Shown: one piece after another, positions 28,412 through 41,816 of the stretch
Position numbering within the stretch: position 1 is the first letter of the stretch
How the letters are laid out: each line of letters opens with the position of its first letter
Assembly: GCA_022601135.1 (NCBI GenBank)
Contig: JAHZJB010000126.1
Span: 1-64,000, forward strand
From: Actinomycetes bacterium
GTDB taxonomy: Bacteria; Actinomycetota; Actinomycetes; Mycobacteriales; Mycobacteriaceae
DNA length: 64,000 bases
Direction: 5' to 3'
Made by a program: the position numbers and the translations under genes
The notes under the pieces: generated by a model
What the model saw: only the letters and a program-made list of their open reading frames with translations
Database searches by the model: none
Told to the model about the DNA's origin: nothing

Positions 28412-28610
28412 TGGCGCTCCCTTACTACTCGTTTGAACGACGAGGTGACTCGCCGCCAGCCACTAACCCCGTTTCATCTTCCCGGATCCAATCCATCGGC
28501 ACCAGGGCACTTTGGCACCAATACGAGCGGCATCGTGCAGCAGAGAGGCCCCGCGCGATCATGTCCGAGGTTCCCTGCGCGCAGCCGCTACGCTAACGTC
28601 GAACCGCCAA
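28412..28610. other. Divergent mpt63/thiC upstream region
   Basis: 199 bp without a credible gene. It holds the mpt63 ribosome site (GGGAG near 28417-28421, minus strand) and, near its right end, a weak thiC -10 candidate TACGCT (28589-28594) placed to begin transcription just before the riboswitch. Nothing else recognised. Confidence 0.4.
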
Positions 28611-31044
<2,434 letters not shown>

Positions 31045-31045
<1 letters not shown>

Positions 31046-31659
31046 TGGACCAGATCGCCGGCATTCTGCACGAGCCCGCGGGCACTCCAGCCGGGGCGGT
31101 GGCCCTCACGCACGGCGCCGGAGGCAGCCGGGAATCCCCGATGCTCGTCGCGGTCTGCCAAGAATGGGCGCGACGCGGGTGGCTCGCGGTTCGCTACAAC
31201 CTGCCGTACCGGCGGCGACGCCCCAAGGGGCCGCCCTCGGGTTCGCCGGCCGCCGACCGGGCCGGCATCCTGGAGGCGGTGGCCACGGTCCGCCAGCTAG
31301 TAGACGGGCGACCGGTACTGGCCGGCGGCCATTCCTACGGCGGACGCCTCACCTCGATGGCAGTCGCCGACGACGGCCTCGACCTCGACGTGCTCACCCT
31401 GTTCTCCTACCCACTGCATCCGCCCGGGAAGCCGGAACGCGCGCGCATCGAGCACCTGCCGCGTATCACCGTGCCCACTGTCTTCACCCACGGCACCGCC
31501 GACCCGTTCGGCGCCATCGGGGAGATCCGGCCGGCAGCCGACCTGATCCACGCCGCGACCGAGATAGTCGAGATTCATAACGCCGGCCACGACCTCGCTT
31601 CCAAGAAGCTCGACGTCCCCGCGCTGGCCGTCGATGCGGCGCTGCGGCTGCTCTGCTGA
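31045..31659 (+). CDS. Small alpha/beta hydrolase (Tex30/KANL3-like)
   Basis: 204 residues. Nucleophile elbow GHSYGG, THGTADPFG with the likely catalytic Asp, and NAGHDL with the His. LTHGAGGSRESPML near the N-terminus forms the oxyanion region. The ATG shares one base with the thiD TGA (TGATG), so it is part of the thiC-thiD unit; M. tuberculosis keeps the same order (Rv0421c, recalled). A role in salvage or repair of thiamine intermediates is inference only. Confidence 0.88.
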
Positions 31660-31671
31660 GCACCGACCGGG

Positions 31672-31677
31672 TACCGT
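31672..31677 (+). promoter_or_regulatory. -10 box TACCGT of the monooxygenase gene (leaderless candidate)
   Basis: TANNNT hexamer 7 nt before the ATG at 31685; no ribosome site between them. Confidence 0.45.
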
Positions 31678-31684
31678 CGTCTCC

Positions 31685-33172
31685 ATGACTTCGGAGCACT
31701 ACGACGCGGTCATCGTCGGGGCCGGGTTTGCCGGCATCGGCGCCGCGATCCAGCTCAAGCGGATGGGTTACGAGAACTTCGTGATCCTGGACCGAGAGGA
31801 CGACCTAGGCGGGACGTGGTACGTCAACCACTACCCGGGCCTGGCGGTCGACGTTCCCACCACCACTTATTCGTACTTCTTCGAGCCGAATCCGAATTGG
31901 TCGCGACTCTTCTCCACCGGTGCAGAGATCAAGCAGTACGCGGACCAGGTCGCCGACAAGTACGACGTGCGCCGCCACATGCGTTTCAATACGACCGTCG
32001 AGGGCGCGCGCTGGGACGAGGATGCCAAGCTGTGGCGGGTCACCCTGGGCGATGGCCAGTCCGTGGACGCCCGGTATCTCTTCAGCGCCACGGGCTTCCT
32101 CTCCCAACCGTATGTCCCCGACATACCCGGCATCACCGGATTCGAGGGACGGATCATCCACACCACCGCGTGGGACGACTCCTACGACCCAACGGGTGAT
32201 CGAGTCGGCATCATCGGTACCGGCGCCACCGCCGTACAGCTCATCCCCGAGTTGGCGAAAACGGCCGCAGATCTGACCGTCTATCAGCGAACACCGATCT
32301 GGGTCGTACCCAAGGTCGACATCCGGTTCTCCGATCGGGCCAAACGGATTTTCGCGCGTGTTCCCCTGACCCAGAGGTTCATCCGCGCGATAACAGACAC
32401 GATCTACGAGCTGATGGTGTCGGCGGGGGTGCTGCACTACCGCAGGTTCCGGGGGCGGTTCAACATCTCCGCCGGCGATCTCGCCAAGATTCAACGCCGC
32501 GCGTCGATCCCGGAGAAGGAACTTCGGTCCAGGCTCACGCCCGACTACGACTTCGGTTGCAAACGGCCCACCTTTTCCAACAGCTACTACCGTACGTTCA
32601 CCGAGCCTCACGTCCATCTCCAGGACAGCGGGATCGCCACGGTCGAATCCGACGGAATCGTCGCCAACGACGGAACCAAGGCCGTCATCGACACCTTGGT
32701 GCTGGCAACCGGCTTCGACATATGGGAGGCCAACTTCCCCGCCTTCGAGGTGATCGGACGCGACGGCCGGAACCTCGGCAAGTGGTGGCGAGAAACACGA
32801 TTCCAGGCCTATCAGGGTGTCACGATGCCGCTGTTTCCCAACTACCTGTCGCTGGCCAGTCCCTACGGGTTCCTCGGGCTGAACTTCTTCAACAACATGG
32901 AGTATCAGATGCGGCACATGGACCGGCTCTTCGGCGAGCTGAAGCGCCGCGGCGCAACGACCTTCGAGATCACCGAGGACGCCAACACCCGGTACCTGGA
33001 TCGCATGACCGAGCTGCTCGGTGACTCACTGTTCACCAACGGTAATTGCGCATCGTCCCGGTCGTACTACTTCAACCCGAGCGGTGAGGCCACCTTGTTG
33101 CGGCCCATGCCCCGGCGGACCGCCATCAAAGATGCATCCACCTTCCCGATCACCGACTATCAGTTCAACTAG
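31685..33172 (+). CDS. Flavin-containing (Baeyer-Villiger-type) monooxygenase
   Basis: 495 residues with two dinucleotide-binding motifs: GAGFAGIG near residue 12 for FAD and GTGATAVQ near 179 for NADPH. Between them is FEGRIIHTTAWDDS, a good match to the Baeyer-Villiger fingerprint F-x-G-x3-H-x3-W. Expected to insert oxygen next to a carbonyl in ketones or to oxygenate lipophilic substrates. It is followed by a small membrane protein whose ribosome site overlaps its stop. Mycobacteria carry many such enzymes; this substrate is unknown. Confidence 0.92.
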   Translation: MTSEHYDAVIVGAGFAGIGAAIQLKRMGYENFVILDREDDLGGTWYVNHYPGLAVDVPTTTYSYFFEPNPNWSRLFSTGAEIKQYADQVADKYDVRRHMRFNTTVEGARWDEDAKLWRVTLGDGQSVDARYLFSATGFLSQPYVPDIPGITGFEGRIIHTTAWDDSYDPTGDRVGIIGTGATAVQLIPELAKTAADLTVYQRTPIWVVPKVDIRFSDRAKRIFARVPLTQRFIRAITDTIYELMVSAGVLHYRRFRGRFNISAGDLAKIQRRASIPEKELRSRLTPDYDFGCKRPTFSNSYYRTFTEPHVHLQDSGIATVESDGIVANDGTKAVIDTLVLATGFDIWEANFPAFEVIGRDGRNLGKWWRETRFQAYQGVTMPLFPNYLSLASPYGFLGLNFFNNMEYQMRHMDRLFGELKRRGATTFEITEDANTRYLDRMTELLGDSLFTNGNCASSRSYYFNPSGEATLLRPMPRRTAIKDASTFPITDYQFN

Positions 33173-33179
33173 GAGCACT

Positions 33180-33446
33180 GTGTCGAAAGAGAATTCGCGT
33201 GCCGCGACCGTTGCGGGCCTTGCGCTAGCCGGAGCCGGATTGGCGCATTTCGTCGTCCCACAACTGTTCGAGGGGCCTACCAAGGCGGCATTTCCCGACA
33301 ACACCCGTCAACATGTCTATGTCGATGGCGGTATCGAGACGGCCGTCGGACTTGGGCTGGCCGCGCGGAAGACCCGCAAGCTGGCCCTCATCGGCTTCGT
33401 CGGCTACGCGCTCTACCTGGTCGGCAACGTGATTCGGCCCCGGTAA
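33180..33446 (+). CDS. Small membrane protein (DoxX-like)
   Basis: 88 residues with two or three hydrophobic stretches (about 7-25 and 66-85) and the central LFEGPTKAAFPDNTRQHVYVDGG-type loop (FPDNTRQHVYVDGG). GTG start 7 bp after the monooxygenase stop; the AGGAG ribosome site overlaps that stop, so translation is likely coupled. No known function; a partner of the monooxygenase is plausible. Confidence 0.8.
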   Translation: MSKENSRAATVAGLALAGAGLAHFVVPQLFEGPTKAAFPDNTRQHVYVDGGIETAVGLGLAARKTRKLALIGFVGYALYLVGNVIRPR

Positions 33447-33461
33447 CGACCTCCCACCCCC

Positions 33462-34706
33462 GTGACGTCATCGCCCGGGCCGGAACTACACCGGCGGCTG
33501 GGCATATTCGACACGGTAACGATCGGCCTGGGTTCCATGATCGGAGCCGGCATCTTCGTGGCGCTGGCACCGGCTGCGGCGGCCGCCGGGGCCGGGCTGC
33601 TGATCGGGTTGGGAATCGCTGCCGGAGTGGCGTGCTGCAACGCGATGTCGTCGGCCCGGTTGGCGGCGCGTTACCCGCAGTCCGGCGGCACCTACGTGTA
33701 CGGCCGTGAACGACTCGGCGCGTTTTGGGGCCATACCGCGGGATGGAGTTTCGTCGTGGGTAAGACCGCGTCCTGCGCGGCGATGGCACTGACAGTCGGG
33801 TACTACGTGTGGCCGGCGCACGCGTCCGCGGTGGCGGTCGCCTCGGTGGTCGCCCTGACCACCTTCGGTTATGCGGGGATACAGAAGTCCGCCATGCTCA
33901 CCCGCGTCATCGTGGCCGTGGTGCTGGCGGTGCTCGCGATGGTGGTAGTCGTCGTTCTCGGTTTCGGTGACGTCGACCGGTACAGGTTCGCGATGGATTC
34001 GGTGTTGGGCGATGCCACCGGCACCGGCATACTCCAGGCCGCAGGCCTGCTCTTCTTCGCTTTCGCCGGCTACGCGCGCATCGCCACCCTCGGCGAGGAG
34101 GTCCGCGATCCGGCGAGAACCATTCCCCTCGCCGTCCCGCTGGCGCTGGGTATCGCTCTGGTCGTGTATGTGCTGGTGGCCATCGCTGTAATCGCGGAAT
34201 TGGGCGGTGCCGGGCTCGCCGCGGCGAACGCTCCGCTGTCCGACGCAGTTCACGCAGCCGGCTTCCCCATGCTGGTCCCAGTCGTCGGCGTCGGCGCTGC
34301 GGTCGGCGCACTGGGAGCCCTTCTTGCTCTCTTGCTAGGGGTTTCCCGGACCGTGCTCGCCATGGCCCGTGACCGTCACCTACCCCATGTATTGGCCGCG
34401 GTACACCCGCGTCACCGCACTCCACACCGTGCGGAACTGGCCGTCGGGGTGGCGGTCGCGCTGGTCGCCGCCGTCGTCGATGTCCGCAGCGCAATCGGAT
34501 TCTCGTCGTTCGCGGTGTTGCTCTACTACGCGATCGCCAATGCCGCGGCCATGACTGTTGGCGGCCGTCTCATGCCCGGGATCGGGCTGGCCGGCTGCCT
34601 GATCCTGGCCGGCACGCTACCGATGGCCGCCGTGCTCGCCGGGACGGCGGTCGTCCTGATCGGCATGGTCACCTACGCAGTGCAGGCCACCGCAGCTAAA
34701 GCGTGA
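33462..34706 (+). CDS. APC-family amino acid permease
   Basis: 414 residues with about 11-12 membrane helices. The N-terminal signature IGLGSMIGAGIFVALAP is the unwound helix 1 of APC transporters, and ARYPQSGGTYVYGRERLG lies at helix 2-3. It is somewhat shorter than the usual 450-500 residues. The substrate is unknown. It converges on the metallophosphoesterase gene with an 11-bp 3' overlap. GTG start; no strong ribosome site. Confidence 0.9.
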   Translation: MTSSPGPELHRRLGIFDTVTIGLGSMIGAGIFVALAPAAAAAGAGLLIGLGIAAGVACCNAMSSARLAARYPQSGGTYVYGRERLGAFWGHTAGWSFVVGKTASCAAMALTVGYYVWPAHASAVAVASVVALTTFGYAGIQKSAMLTRVIVAVVLAVLAMVVVVVLGFGDVDRYRFAMDSVLGDATGTGILQAAGLLFFAFAGYARIATLGEEVRDPARTIPLAVPLALGIALVVYVLVAIAVIAELGGAGLAAANAPLSDAVHAAGFPMLVPVVGVGAAVGALGALLALLLGVSRTVLAMARDRHLPHVLAAVHPRHRTPHRAELAVGVAVALVAAVVDVRSAIGFSSFAVLLYYAIANAAAMTVGGRLMPGIGLAGCLILAGTLPMAAVLAGTAVVLIGMVTYAVQATAAKA

Positions 34707-36558
34707 ACTCGTCGAACCTGACCGCGCCCGCGGCCGAGTCGGCCATGTCGACATACCAACTCGTGACCCTGCCGGTGCCGGTCTGGAGGGCCTGGAACAC
34801 GACGAAATCGTTTTCGGCGATGAATGGGAGTTCCCTGCCGGCGGCATCGCGGAGCGGCGCGATGGAGGGTACGACCGGATCGAGGCCCCCGGGGTTTCCC
34901 TGGGCGAGATAGTTATCGGCGTTCCACGGGGCCGGAGGAATCGGCCGGCTCTCAGCTGACAGCGATTCGAAGGCACCGTAGCTGTTACCGGTGTTGGACG
35001 CCTCGAGATAGTTCACGCCATTGCTGGAAACGAAACGGTTCCAGAGGTGATTGTGGCCGCTGTAGACGAGATCGACACCGGCGTCCTCGAAGATCGGCAG
35101 CACGTCACGCAGGAGAATGTTCTCGGCTGCCGGGTACTCGTAACGGATTCCGACAACGGCACCGCGGTCATCGACTTCCTCGATCCGATCAGGATCGGCG
35201 AACGGCGGCATCACGTTGCCGCCAAGGCTCTGTGAGCTCTCGTGCAGCAGGACAACCGTGTGCTCGGCCTCGCGGAACTCGACGGAGTTCAATTCCTCGA
35301 CCAGCCAGTCTCGCTGCTGGGATCCGACGGCGAGGTCTTCGAAGACGAACTCCCCGTGGCCCTGGGCCAGCGGATCGGCCAGGACTGTGCGGGCCTCCTG
35401 GTAGCGACTGGTGTCGCTGCGGGCGGCGGGATCAGGGTCGGCCTGCTCGGAGCGGTATGCGCGGGTCGCGAATAGTGCCACCAGACGCACGCCCCCGACG
35501 GTGGTGGCGTAGTAACGTTCACCGCCGGCATCAGACCGGGGCAGCGAGAAGATCTCCTCGTAGGTCGTGGTGGAGAACGAATTATCCTCTATCCACTGCG
35601 CTTTCACTGCCGGGTCAGCCGTGGGGTTGACGATGTCGGAGACCCTCGGATACTCGGCTTCGGCCACCGAACGGGGCACGGCATTCTGGTAGGACCGACT
35701 GAGCGAGGAGTGACCCTCGATCCGGCCTTGCACCTCGTGGTTGCCGATCGCCGGGTAGAGGGGGGCGTTCTGGATGATCTCGCCGCCGCGATAGACCTTG
35801 CCGTCGCCGGCCTGTCGCCCGCCGTTGCCCTGCAGCGTGGGAAAGAACGCCGACCCACGCTGGTCGTCGAACCAGTCCGAGGCCCGATCGGGCACATTGA
35901 CCAGGTCCCCGGGCAGGAATACGGCGTCGATCCGACCCAGCTCGTCGGTGATGGTGCGAGCGGCGAGTTCGAGATTGGCCGCCGTATTGACTTGCAGCTG
36001 AAGATCAGAGGTCAACAGGATCACCGCGGGTTCGCCGGGTTCGAGCGCACCGCGCAGACTGAAGGTGCCCGAACCCGCCAGCTGACCGCCGCGCATGCTG
36101 ACAACGCGGTACGGCAGGCGGCCGGCACCCGGAACGGAAACGACGGCGTGGTGCCGGAATACCTGGCGCGCCGCTATCCCGGCCGCTGGCTTTGCCTCAG
36201 CGGGCAACTGCGACCCAGAATCCTCGGCGACCCGGGAAAGTTGAACGGATTCCGCGGCGAACACCTCGACACCAGGGGCGCCGTTCCGCGCGACCGCCTC
36301 CTGCAGGTCCGTCTCGGACATCGCACCGACCGCCCCTCCGACGAGCACGTGATGAGAATCGCCCGCGAACTCGGTGAACCAGGCCACCTCGACTGAGTTG
36401 CGTTCGGGCAGCTGGAGAAAGGGGTCGGTGAGCAATTCGAGCGAACCGACCGGCTCGGTCGACACCGGCGGCACCGCTGTGTCCTGTCCGCACGCCTGGC
36501 TGACGCCCAGCATGAGCAGCACGACCGAGGCCACGGCCCAGCGGTTCACCGACAGCAT
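34696..36558 (-). CDS. Secreted metallophosphoesterase
   Basis: 620 residues. Signal peptide with a hydrophobic core (10-20) and a Cys at SQAC23, a poor lipobox. An N-terminal beta domain (about 40-190) precedes a calcineurin-like phosphoesterase: SDLQLQ, GDLVNVP, AIGNHEVQG, VLLHESS and YSGHNHLWNR give the full set of metal-binding motifs. Layout resembles purple acid phosphatase-type enzymes. It starts 9 bp after lpqL, so the two exported hydrolases are probably cotranscribed. Possibly phosphate or nucleotide scavenging. Confidence 0.88.
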   Translation of the reverse strand: MLSVNRWAVASVVLLMLGVSQACGQDTAVPPVSTEPVGSLELLTDPFLQLPERNSVEVAWFTEFAGDSHHVLVGGAVGAMSETDLQEAVARNGAPGVEVFAAESVQLSRVAEDSGSQLPAEAKPAAGIAARQVFRHHAVVSVPGAGRLPYRVVSMRGGQLAGSGTFSLRGALEPGEPAVILLTSDLQLQVNTAANLELAARTITDELGRIDAVFLPGDLVNVPDRASDWFDDQRGSAFFPTLQGNGGRQAGDGKVYRGGEIIQNAPLYPAIGNHEVQGRIEGHSSLSRSYQNAVPRSVAEAEYPRVSDIVNPTADPAVKAQWIEDNSFSTTTYEEIFSLPRSDAGGERYYATTVGGVRLVALFATRAYRSEQADPDPAARSDTSRYQEARTVLADPLAQGHGEFVFEDLAVGSQQRDWLVEELNSVEFREAEHTVVLLHESSQSLGGNVMPPFADPDRIEEVDDRGAVVGIRYEYPAAENILLRDVLPIFEDAGVDLVYSGHNHLWNRFVSSNGVNYLEASNTGNSYGAFESLSAESRPIPPAPWNADNYLAQGNPGGLDPVVPSIAPLRDAAGRELPFIAENDFVVFQALQTGTGRVTSWYVDMADSAAGAVRFDEFTL

Positions 36559-36567
36559 CGCACTCGC

Positions 36568-38115
36568 TCATGACTCGGTCAGCTGATGACGGGTGCGGTC
36601 CTCCCGGGCGGGAATTCCGTTGCGGCCGCCCTGGTGCTGCGCATACAGACCCACCGAGTAGGCCACCCCGCCACCAAGAATCTCCATGGCGGTGGGATCG
36701 ACGTTGTCGAGTGTGTCCGCCTCGGTGTGGTAGCTGGGGTCGAACGGTTCACCGGCCGTACCGCCCCACAACTCGGCCTGCTGTACGGACTTCTCTCCAT
36801 CGCCACCCGAGAAAAGGCCTCCTGCGGGCACCCCGGATTTCGTGAAATTGTCGTAGTCCGATCTGCCGTCGAACGAGGTGTCCTGGGAGGACTTACCCTC
36901 CCGATCGAGGTAGTCCACCAAGGTCCGCTCGATTCCGGCCGCACCCTCCGGGACGCGGGGAACCCCCTCCCTCGCACCGGGCTTGGTCGACTGGTTGCCG
37001 TCGTAGGTGAAATATCCCGGGTTGGGTGAAGCGAGCATGTCGAAATTGAGGTACAGCGCAATGTCTCTGAGCCCGTCCACGTCCAGCGACTCGACGTAGT
37101 TGCGCGAGCCGAGTAGCCCGACTTCCTCGGCCCCCCAGAACCCGAACCGGACTGCGTTGCGGATCGGGGGCGAACTCCCCAGCTGCAGCGCGGTTTCCAG
37201 GACTGCCGACACCCCGGAGCCGTTGTCGTTGATGCCGGGCCCCTCGGCCACGCTATCGAGATGGGCGCCGACCATGACGGTGTTGGCGGTCGAACCGGTC
37301 GTGGTCTGAGCGATGACGTTGCGGCTCTTCTCGACGCGAACACCGGCATTGAGCTGGATCGTCACCGGAGCGCCCTGCTGACCGCGCAGCTGCGCGCCGG
37401 CCGCCTTGGTGACGCTGATGACCGGTATCTGAACCTCGGTGGACCGACCCAGGGTGCCACCCATCTCGTCGCCGTCCTCGTTGTTGGCGACGATCAGCGC
37501 CACCGCGCCGCGCTCGGCGGCCACGGTCTGCTTCTGGCCGAACGGGCATGACCCGCGATCGACCAACACGACCGCGCCGTCCACCGGCAGGCCGTCGTAA
37601 TCACTGGCCGTGCACCCTGGCGTATCCTCGGCCCGAGCCGGGACCAGAGGCGCGGCCACGATGTCGGCACCATCAGGCCCCCGGGACTCGGTCCCGATCG
37701 TGTACTCCAGCGGTCTGGCAGTCACCGTGTCGCCCGCAACAGTCAGCGAAGGTTCATCAGCCCAGGGCAGACGGACATCGAACTCCGGGGTTTCGACGTC
37801 GAAGCCCTTGTCTCGCAGGGCGTTGACGACGTAGTCCAGGCTTGCCTGATACCCGGGGGTGCCGAGTGCGCGGTTACCACCGTGGGTGTCGGCGATCTCC
37901 TGGAACTTGGCCAGATGGGCCATCATGGCGTCCAGCGTGACCTGCTGCCGAAGCGTGTCGGCAAACTCGGCAGCGGCAGCCGGGTTCGCCCGCGGTTGCG
38001 GCGCCGGCCGGGTCAGGGAACCACAACCGCTCAACAAGGTCGCCGCGACCACCAGCACAGTCGCCACCGCCGCGGCAGCCGAGTTCGCCGGCGCCCTATG
38101 TCGTGTCCGTGTCAC
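36568..38115 (-). CDS. lpqL: Lipoprotein M28-family aminopeptidase LpqL
   Basis: 515 residues. Signal peptide with lipobox LLSGC (Cys31). A protease-associated (PA) domain lies at about 150-260 (VVLVDRGSCPFGQK). The M28 zinc peptidase follows: GAHLDSVAEGPGINDNGSGV carries His and Asp ligands, and WGAEEVGLLGSRNYV the catalytic Glu pair. Acts at the cell surface on peptides. GTG start with a TAACGT box 6 nt upstream. Between the hydrolase and the metallophosphoesterase genes. Confidence 0.94.
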   Translation of the reverse strand: MTRTRHRAPANSAAAAVATVLVVAATLLSGCGSLTRPAPQPRANPAAAAEFADTLRQQVTLDAMMAHLAKFQEIADTHGGNRALGTPGYQASLDYVVNALRDKGFDVETPEFDVRLPWADEPSLTVAGDTVTARPLEYTIGTESRGPDGADIVAAPLVPARAEDTPGCTASDYDGLPVDGAVVLVDRGSCPFGQKQTVAAERGAVALIVANNEDGDEMGGTLGRSTEVQIPVISVTKAAGAQLRGQQGAPVTIQLNAGVRVEKSRNVIAQTTTGSTANTVMVGAHLDSVAEGPGINDNGSGVSAVLETALQLGSSPPIRNAVRFGFWGAEEVGLLGSRNYVESLDVDGLRDIALYLNFDMLASPNPGYFTYDGNQSTKPGAREGVPRVPEGAAGIERTLVDYLDREGKSSQDTSFDGRSDYDNFTKSGVPAGGLFSGGDGEKSVQQAELWGGTAGEPFDPSYHTEADTLDNVDPTAMEILGGGVAYSVGLYAQHQGGRNGIPAREDRTRHQLTES

Positions 38116-38121
38116 GTCACC

Positions 38122-38127
38122 ACGTTA
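38122..38127 (-). promoter_or_regulatory. -10 box TAACGT of lpqL (leaderless candidate)
   Basis: Minus-strand TAACGT ends 6 nt before the lpqL GTG at 38115 and includes the TAA stop of the upstream hydrolase gene. It suggests lpqL has its own leaderless start inside a longer transcript. Confidence 0.5.
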
Positions 38128-39017
38128 GCGCGAGTCCAGATAGTCGCAGACCGCGTCCGCTGCCACCTGCGGTTGCTCGATCTGCAGAAAGTGCCCGGCT
38201 GACGGCATGGTCTGCACCCGGCTACCGGCCGGCAGCACCGCGGCGATCTGGTCGGCGTACCCGGCCACGATCGCGCCGTCCTGGGCACCTTGCAGGTGCA
38301 GGATCGGAACCCGCGGCAGCTCGAAGCGCCACCGATCCAGCTCGGCGTACCGCGGCGCCGGGCGCGCCGGACGAGCCAGAGCGCGGTAGTACGCCACGGC
38401 CGCCCGGCGATGGGCTGGGCTCGGCAGCGCCGCCAGAGCTTCCTCTAATTCGACATCGGTCGGATAACCGGGCGGCCCCCAGTCCCGCCACAGCCTCGGA
38501 ATGATCCGAGGCAGCAACCGCTCGGGCCAGCCGGGTAGCTGGAAGAACAGGATGTACCAGCTGTTACGTAGTTGGCGCGGCATCATCCGCAGCTGACGGC
38601 CGACGGGACCACGGGTGCGATTGATAGCCCCCACCGGCGGCACCGCCATCGAGATGTGCTCGGCGAAGGGCGAGTCCGGGTACGCCGCGATCGCGGCGGT
38701 GGTAAGTGCGCCCCAGTCGTGGCCGATCAGCACGGCGTCCGCGGGCGCCCCGAGTGCCCGGTGCACAGCCAATGCGTCATACATCAGCGCGCCGATGTGA
38801 TAGTCACCGTCGGCCGCGGGGCCGGTCGGGGCATATCCACGCGAGAACGGGGCGACCACCCGCATTCCGCGGTCGGCCAGGATCGCCGCGATACTTCGCC
38901 AGCCCCACGCGCTGTCGGGAAAGCCGTGCAGGCACAGGACGAGCCGGCCGCCGGGGGGACCCCAGGTCAGGGCCGCGACATCCAGGTGTGGCAGTTTCAG
39001 CACCAGGGTTTCGGGCA

Positions 39018-39018
<1 letters not shown>
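38125..39018 (-). CDS. Alpha/beta hydrolase, epoxide hydrolase-like
   Basis: 297 residues. HGFPDSAWGW is the oxyanion region, GHDWGA supplies an Asp nucleophile as in epoxide hydrolases and haloalkane dehalogenases, and SAGHFLQIEQP carries the catalytic His. Start taken as ATG 39018, within a GTGATG junction overlapping the thiG stop; a GTG one codon upstream is also possible. It follows the thiamine genes without a gap, but nothing links its chemistry to thiamine. Confidence 0.88.
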
Positions 39019-39983
<965 letters not shown>

Positions 39984-39987
<4 letters not shown>

Positions 39988-41066
39988 CGGGCCATCGCCC
40001 CGGTCAGATCCTCGGCGTCGGGCAGCGGCGCACCGCGAAGCTCCGCCACGATCGCCTCGGCGGTCCACGGGGCCAGCAAGAAGCCCGAACGTCCGTGGCC
40101 GGCGGCCACCAGCGTGCGATCGTCCAGCCTGCCGACAATCGGGAGGTTGTCGGTGGTCATCGGCCGCAGACCGGCCGCGCACTCGGCGAACTCGTACTCA
40201 CCCAGCGCAGGCAACACCGCGCAGGCGTCATCGAGCAGTGCGCGCACACCCGTCACCGCGGGTGCGGTGTCACGGCCACGTTCGTACTGTGTCGCGCCGA
40301 CCACCACGCCGTCCGCCCGGGGGACCAGATACACCTGACGGCCGTGCACCCGGGCGCGGATCACGTGTTTTGGCACCGACATGCACCCTGGGCGCCAACG
40401 CAATCGAAGTACCTCGCCTTTGACCGGACGGATCGGTAGCCCGGGCCATAGTGCGGGCGCATCGATTCCGTTGGCGATCACGGTGGTGCCCGCGTCGGCG
40501 ACGTCGGCGAGGTCGCTCACCGGGGGTGCCCACTGGACACCCAGGCGGTCGCACTGCGCGGCGAGCGCCTCGATGACCGCCCGATTATCCACTGCCAACT
40601 CGGTATCGGCGAACAGTCCGTGTCGAATCCCCTGGGCGAGAAAGGGTTCCAACTCGCGGGCGGAGTCGGTCAGAGTGACGGGATGCCCCTGCGCGGACAG
40701 CCACTCGCCCACAGTCTTCAGGTCTGCGATGTCGGCCCGGTCGACGGCGACCACCAGCGAACCGCGCGCGGTCACAACCAGCGGCGGCAACCCCTCCAGG
40801 AATCCCCGATGCCACATCTCGAGCGATGCCAATCCAAGCCGAAGTAGCCGCTCTTCCCCGGGCCACCCCTCGCTGTGCGGTGCGAGCATGCCGCCGGCCA
40901 CCCATGACGCACCCGGCTCAACGTGATCACCCCCCGCGCCCGGCGCGCTGGGACGGTGCACCCGGACCGACAAGCCCTCTCGGGCCGCGCGCCGCGCGAC
41001 CGAAAGCCCGATGACGCCGCCCCCGATGACAGCTAGATCCATTCCGGCCCGGCCCGTGCTCGGCAT
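39984..41066 (-). CDS. thiO: Glycine oxidase ThiO
   Basis: 360-residue FAD enzyme oxidising glycine to the imine used by ThiG; its presence replaces ThiH/tyrosine lyase. FAD motif [14 protein letters not shown] is near residue 13, [14 protein letters not shown] follows, and [16 protein letters not shown] with [13 protein letters not shown] closes the DAO fold. ATG 41066 is preferred over an internal ATG at 41042 because a strong AAGGGGG ribosome site lies 6 nt upstream. First gene of the thiO-thiS-thiG chain. Confidence 0.95.
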
Positions 41067-41107
41067 CGTCTGCCCCCTTCGACGACCAGCCTACTTCGGC
41101 ACCGGGT

Positions 41108-41113
41108 TAGCGT
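41108..41113 (+). promoter_or_regulatory. -10 box TAGCGT of thiE (leaderless candidate)
   Basis: TANNNT hexamer 7 nt before the thiE GTG at 41121, in the short divergent region with thiO. No TPP riboswitch is seen here. Confidence 0.5.
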
Positions 41114-41120
41114 TCGTGGC

Positions 41121-41816
41121 GTGACTGACTCCACACCGCGCGCCAGGCTGCGCGCCGCCAAGCTGTACCTGTGCACCGATGCTCGCCGCGAGCGTGCCGA
41201 CCTCGCCGAGTTCATCGACGCTGCGCTGGCGGGCGGCGTCGACATCGTCCAGCTCAGGGACAAGGGGTCGCCCGGCGAGCAGCGATTCGGCCCGCTGTCC
41301 GTCCGCGACGAACTGACTGCGCTGGAGACCTTGGGGGATGCCGCCCGCCGCCACGGCGCATTGCTGGCCGTCAACGACCGCGCCGACATCGCGCTGGCCG
41401 CGGGCGCCGACGTGTTGCATCTCGGCCAGGACGACCTGCCCTTGCCGGTTGCCCGCGAGATCGTCGGCGACACGATCCTGGGCCGCTCCACCCATAACGT
41501 CGAACAGTTGAACGCCGCTGCGGCCCCCGGCCCGAACAGTCCGGACTATTTCTGCGTGGGGCCGTGCTGGCCCACACCCACCAAGCCGGGGCGGCCGGCG
41601 CCGGGCCTCAACCTGGTGCGTTCCGCCCGCACCGTCGCGGACACGGCCGGAACCGACAAGCCCTGGTTCGCCATCGGCGGAATCGATGCCGCCCGGGTGC
41701 CTGACGTCGTCGCCGCCGGTGCGCGGCGCATCGTCGTGGTCCGCGCGATCACCGCCGCTGACGATCCGAAGGCGGCGGCCGAACAGCTGCGGGCATCGCT
41801 CAGTATTCCCGGTTGA
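41121..41816 (+). CDS. thiE: Thiamine-phosphate synthase ThiE
   Basis: 231-residue TIM barrel coupling HMP diphosphate with thiazole phosphate. [42 protein letters not shown] and GRSTHN followed by [15 protein letters not shown] form the active site, and FAIGGID closes it. GTG start with a -10-like box 7 nt before it and no ribosome site. It is divergent from thiO; its 3' end overlaps mutT3 by 17 bp. Confidence 0.95.
   Translation: MTDSTPRARLRAAKLYLCTDARRERADLAEFIDAALAGGVDIVQLRDKGSPGEQRFGPLSVRDELTALETLGDAARRHGALLAVNDRADIALAAGADVLHLGQDDLPLPVAREIVGDTILGRSTHNVEQLNAAAAPGPNSPDYFCVGPCWPTPTKPGRPAPGLNLVRSARTVADTAGTDKPWFAIGGIDAARVPDVVAAGARRIVVVRAITAADDPKAAAEQLRASLSIPG

Noticed and set aside
41067..41120. 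Second TPP riboswitch between thiO and thiE
   Set aside because: None of the CTGAGA or ACCTGA conserved blocks is present on either strand; only promoter-like boxes are seen.
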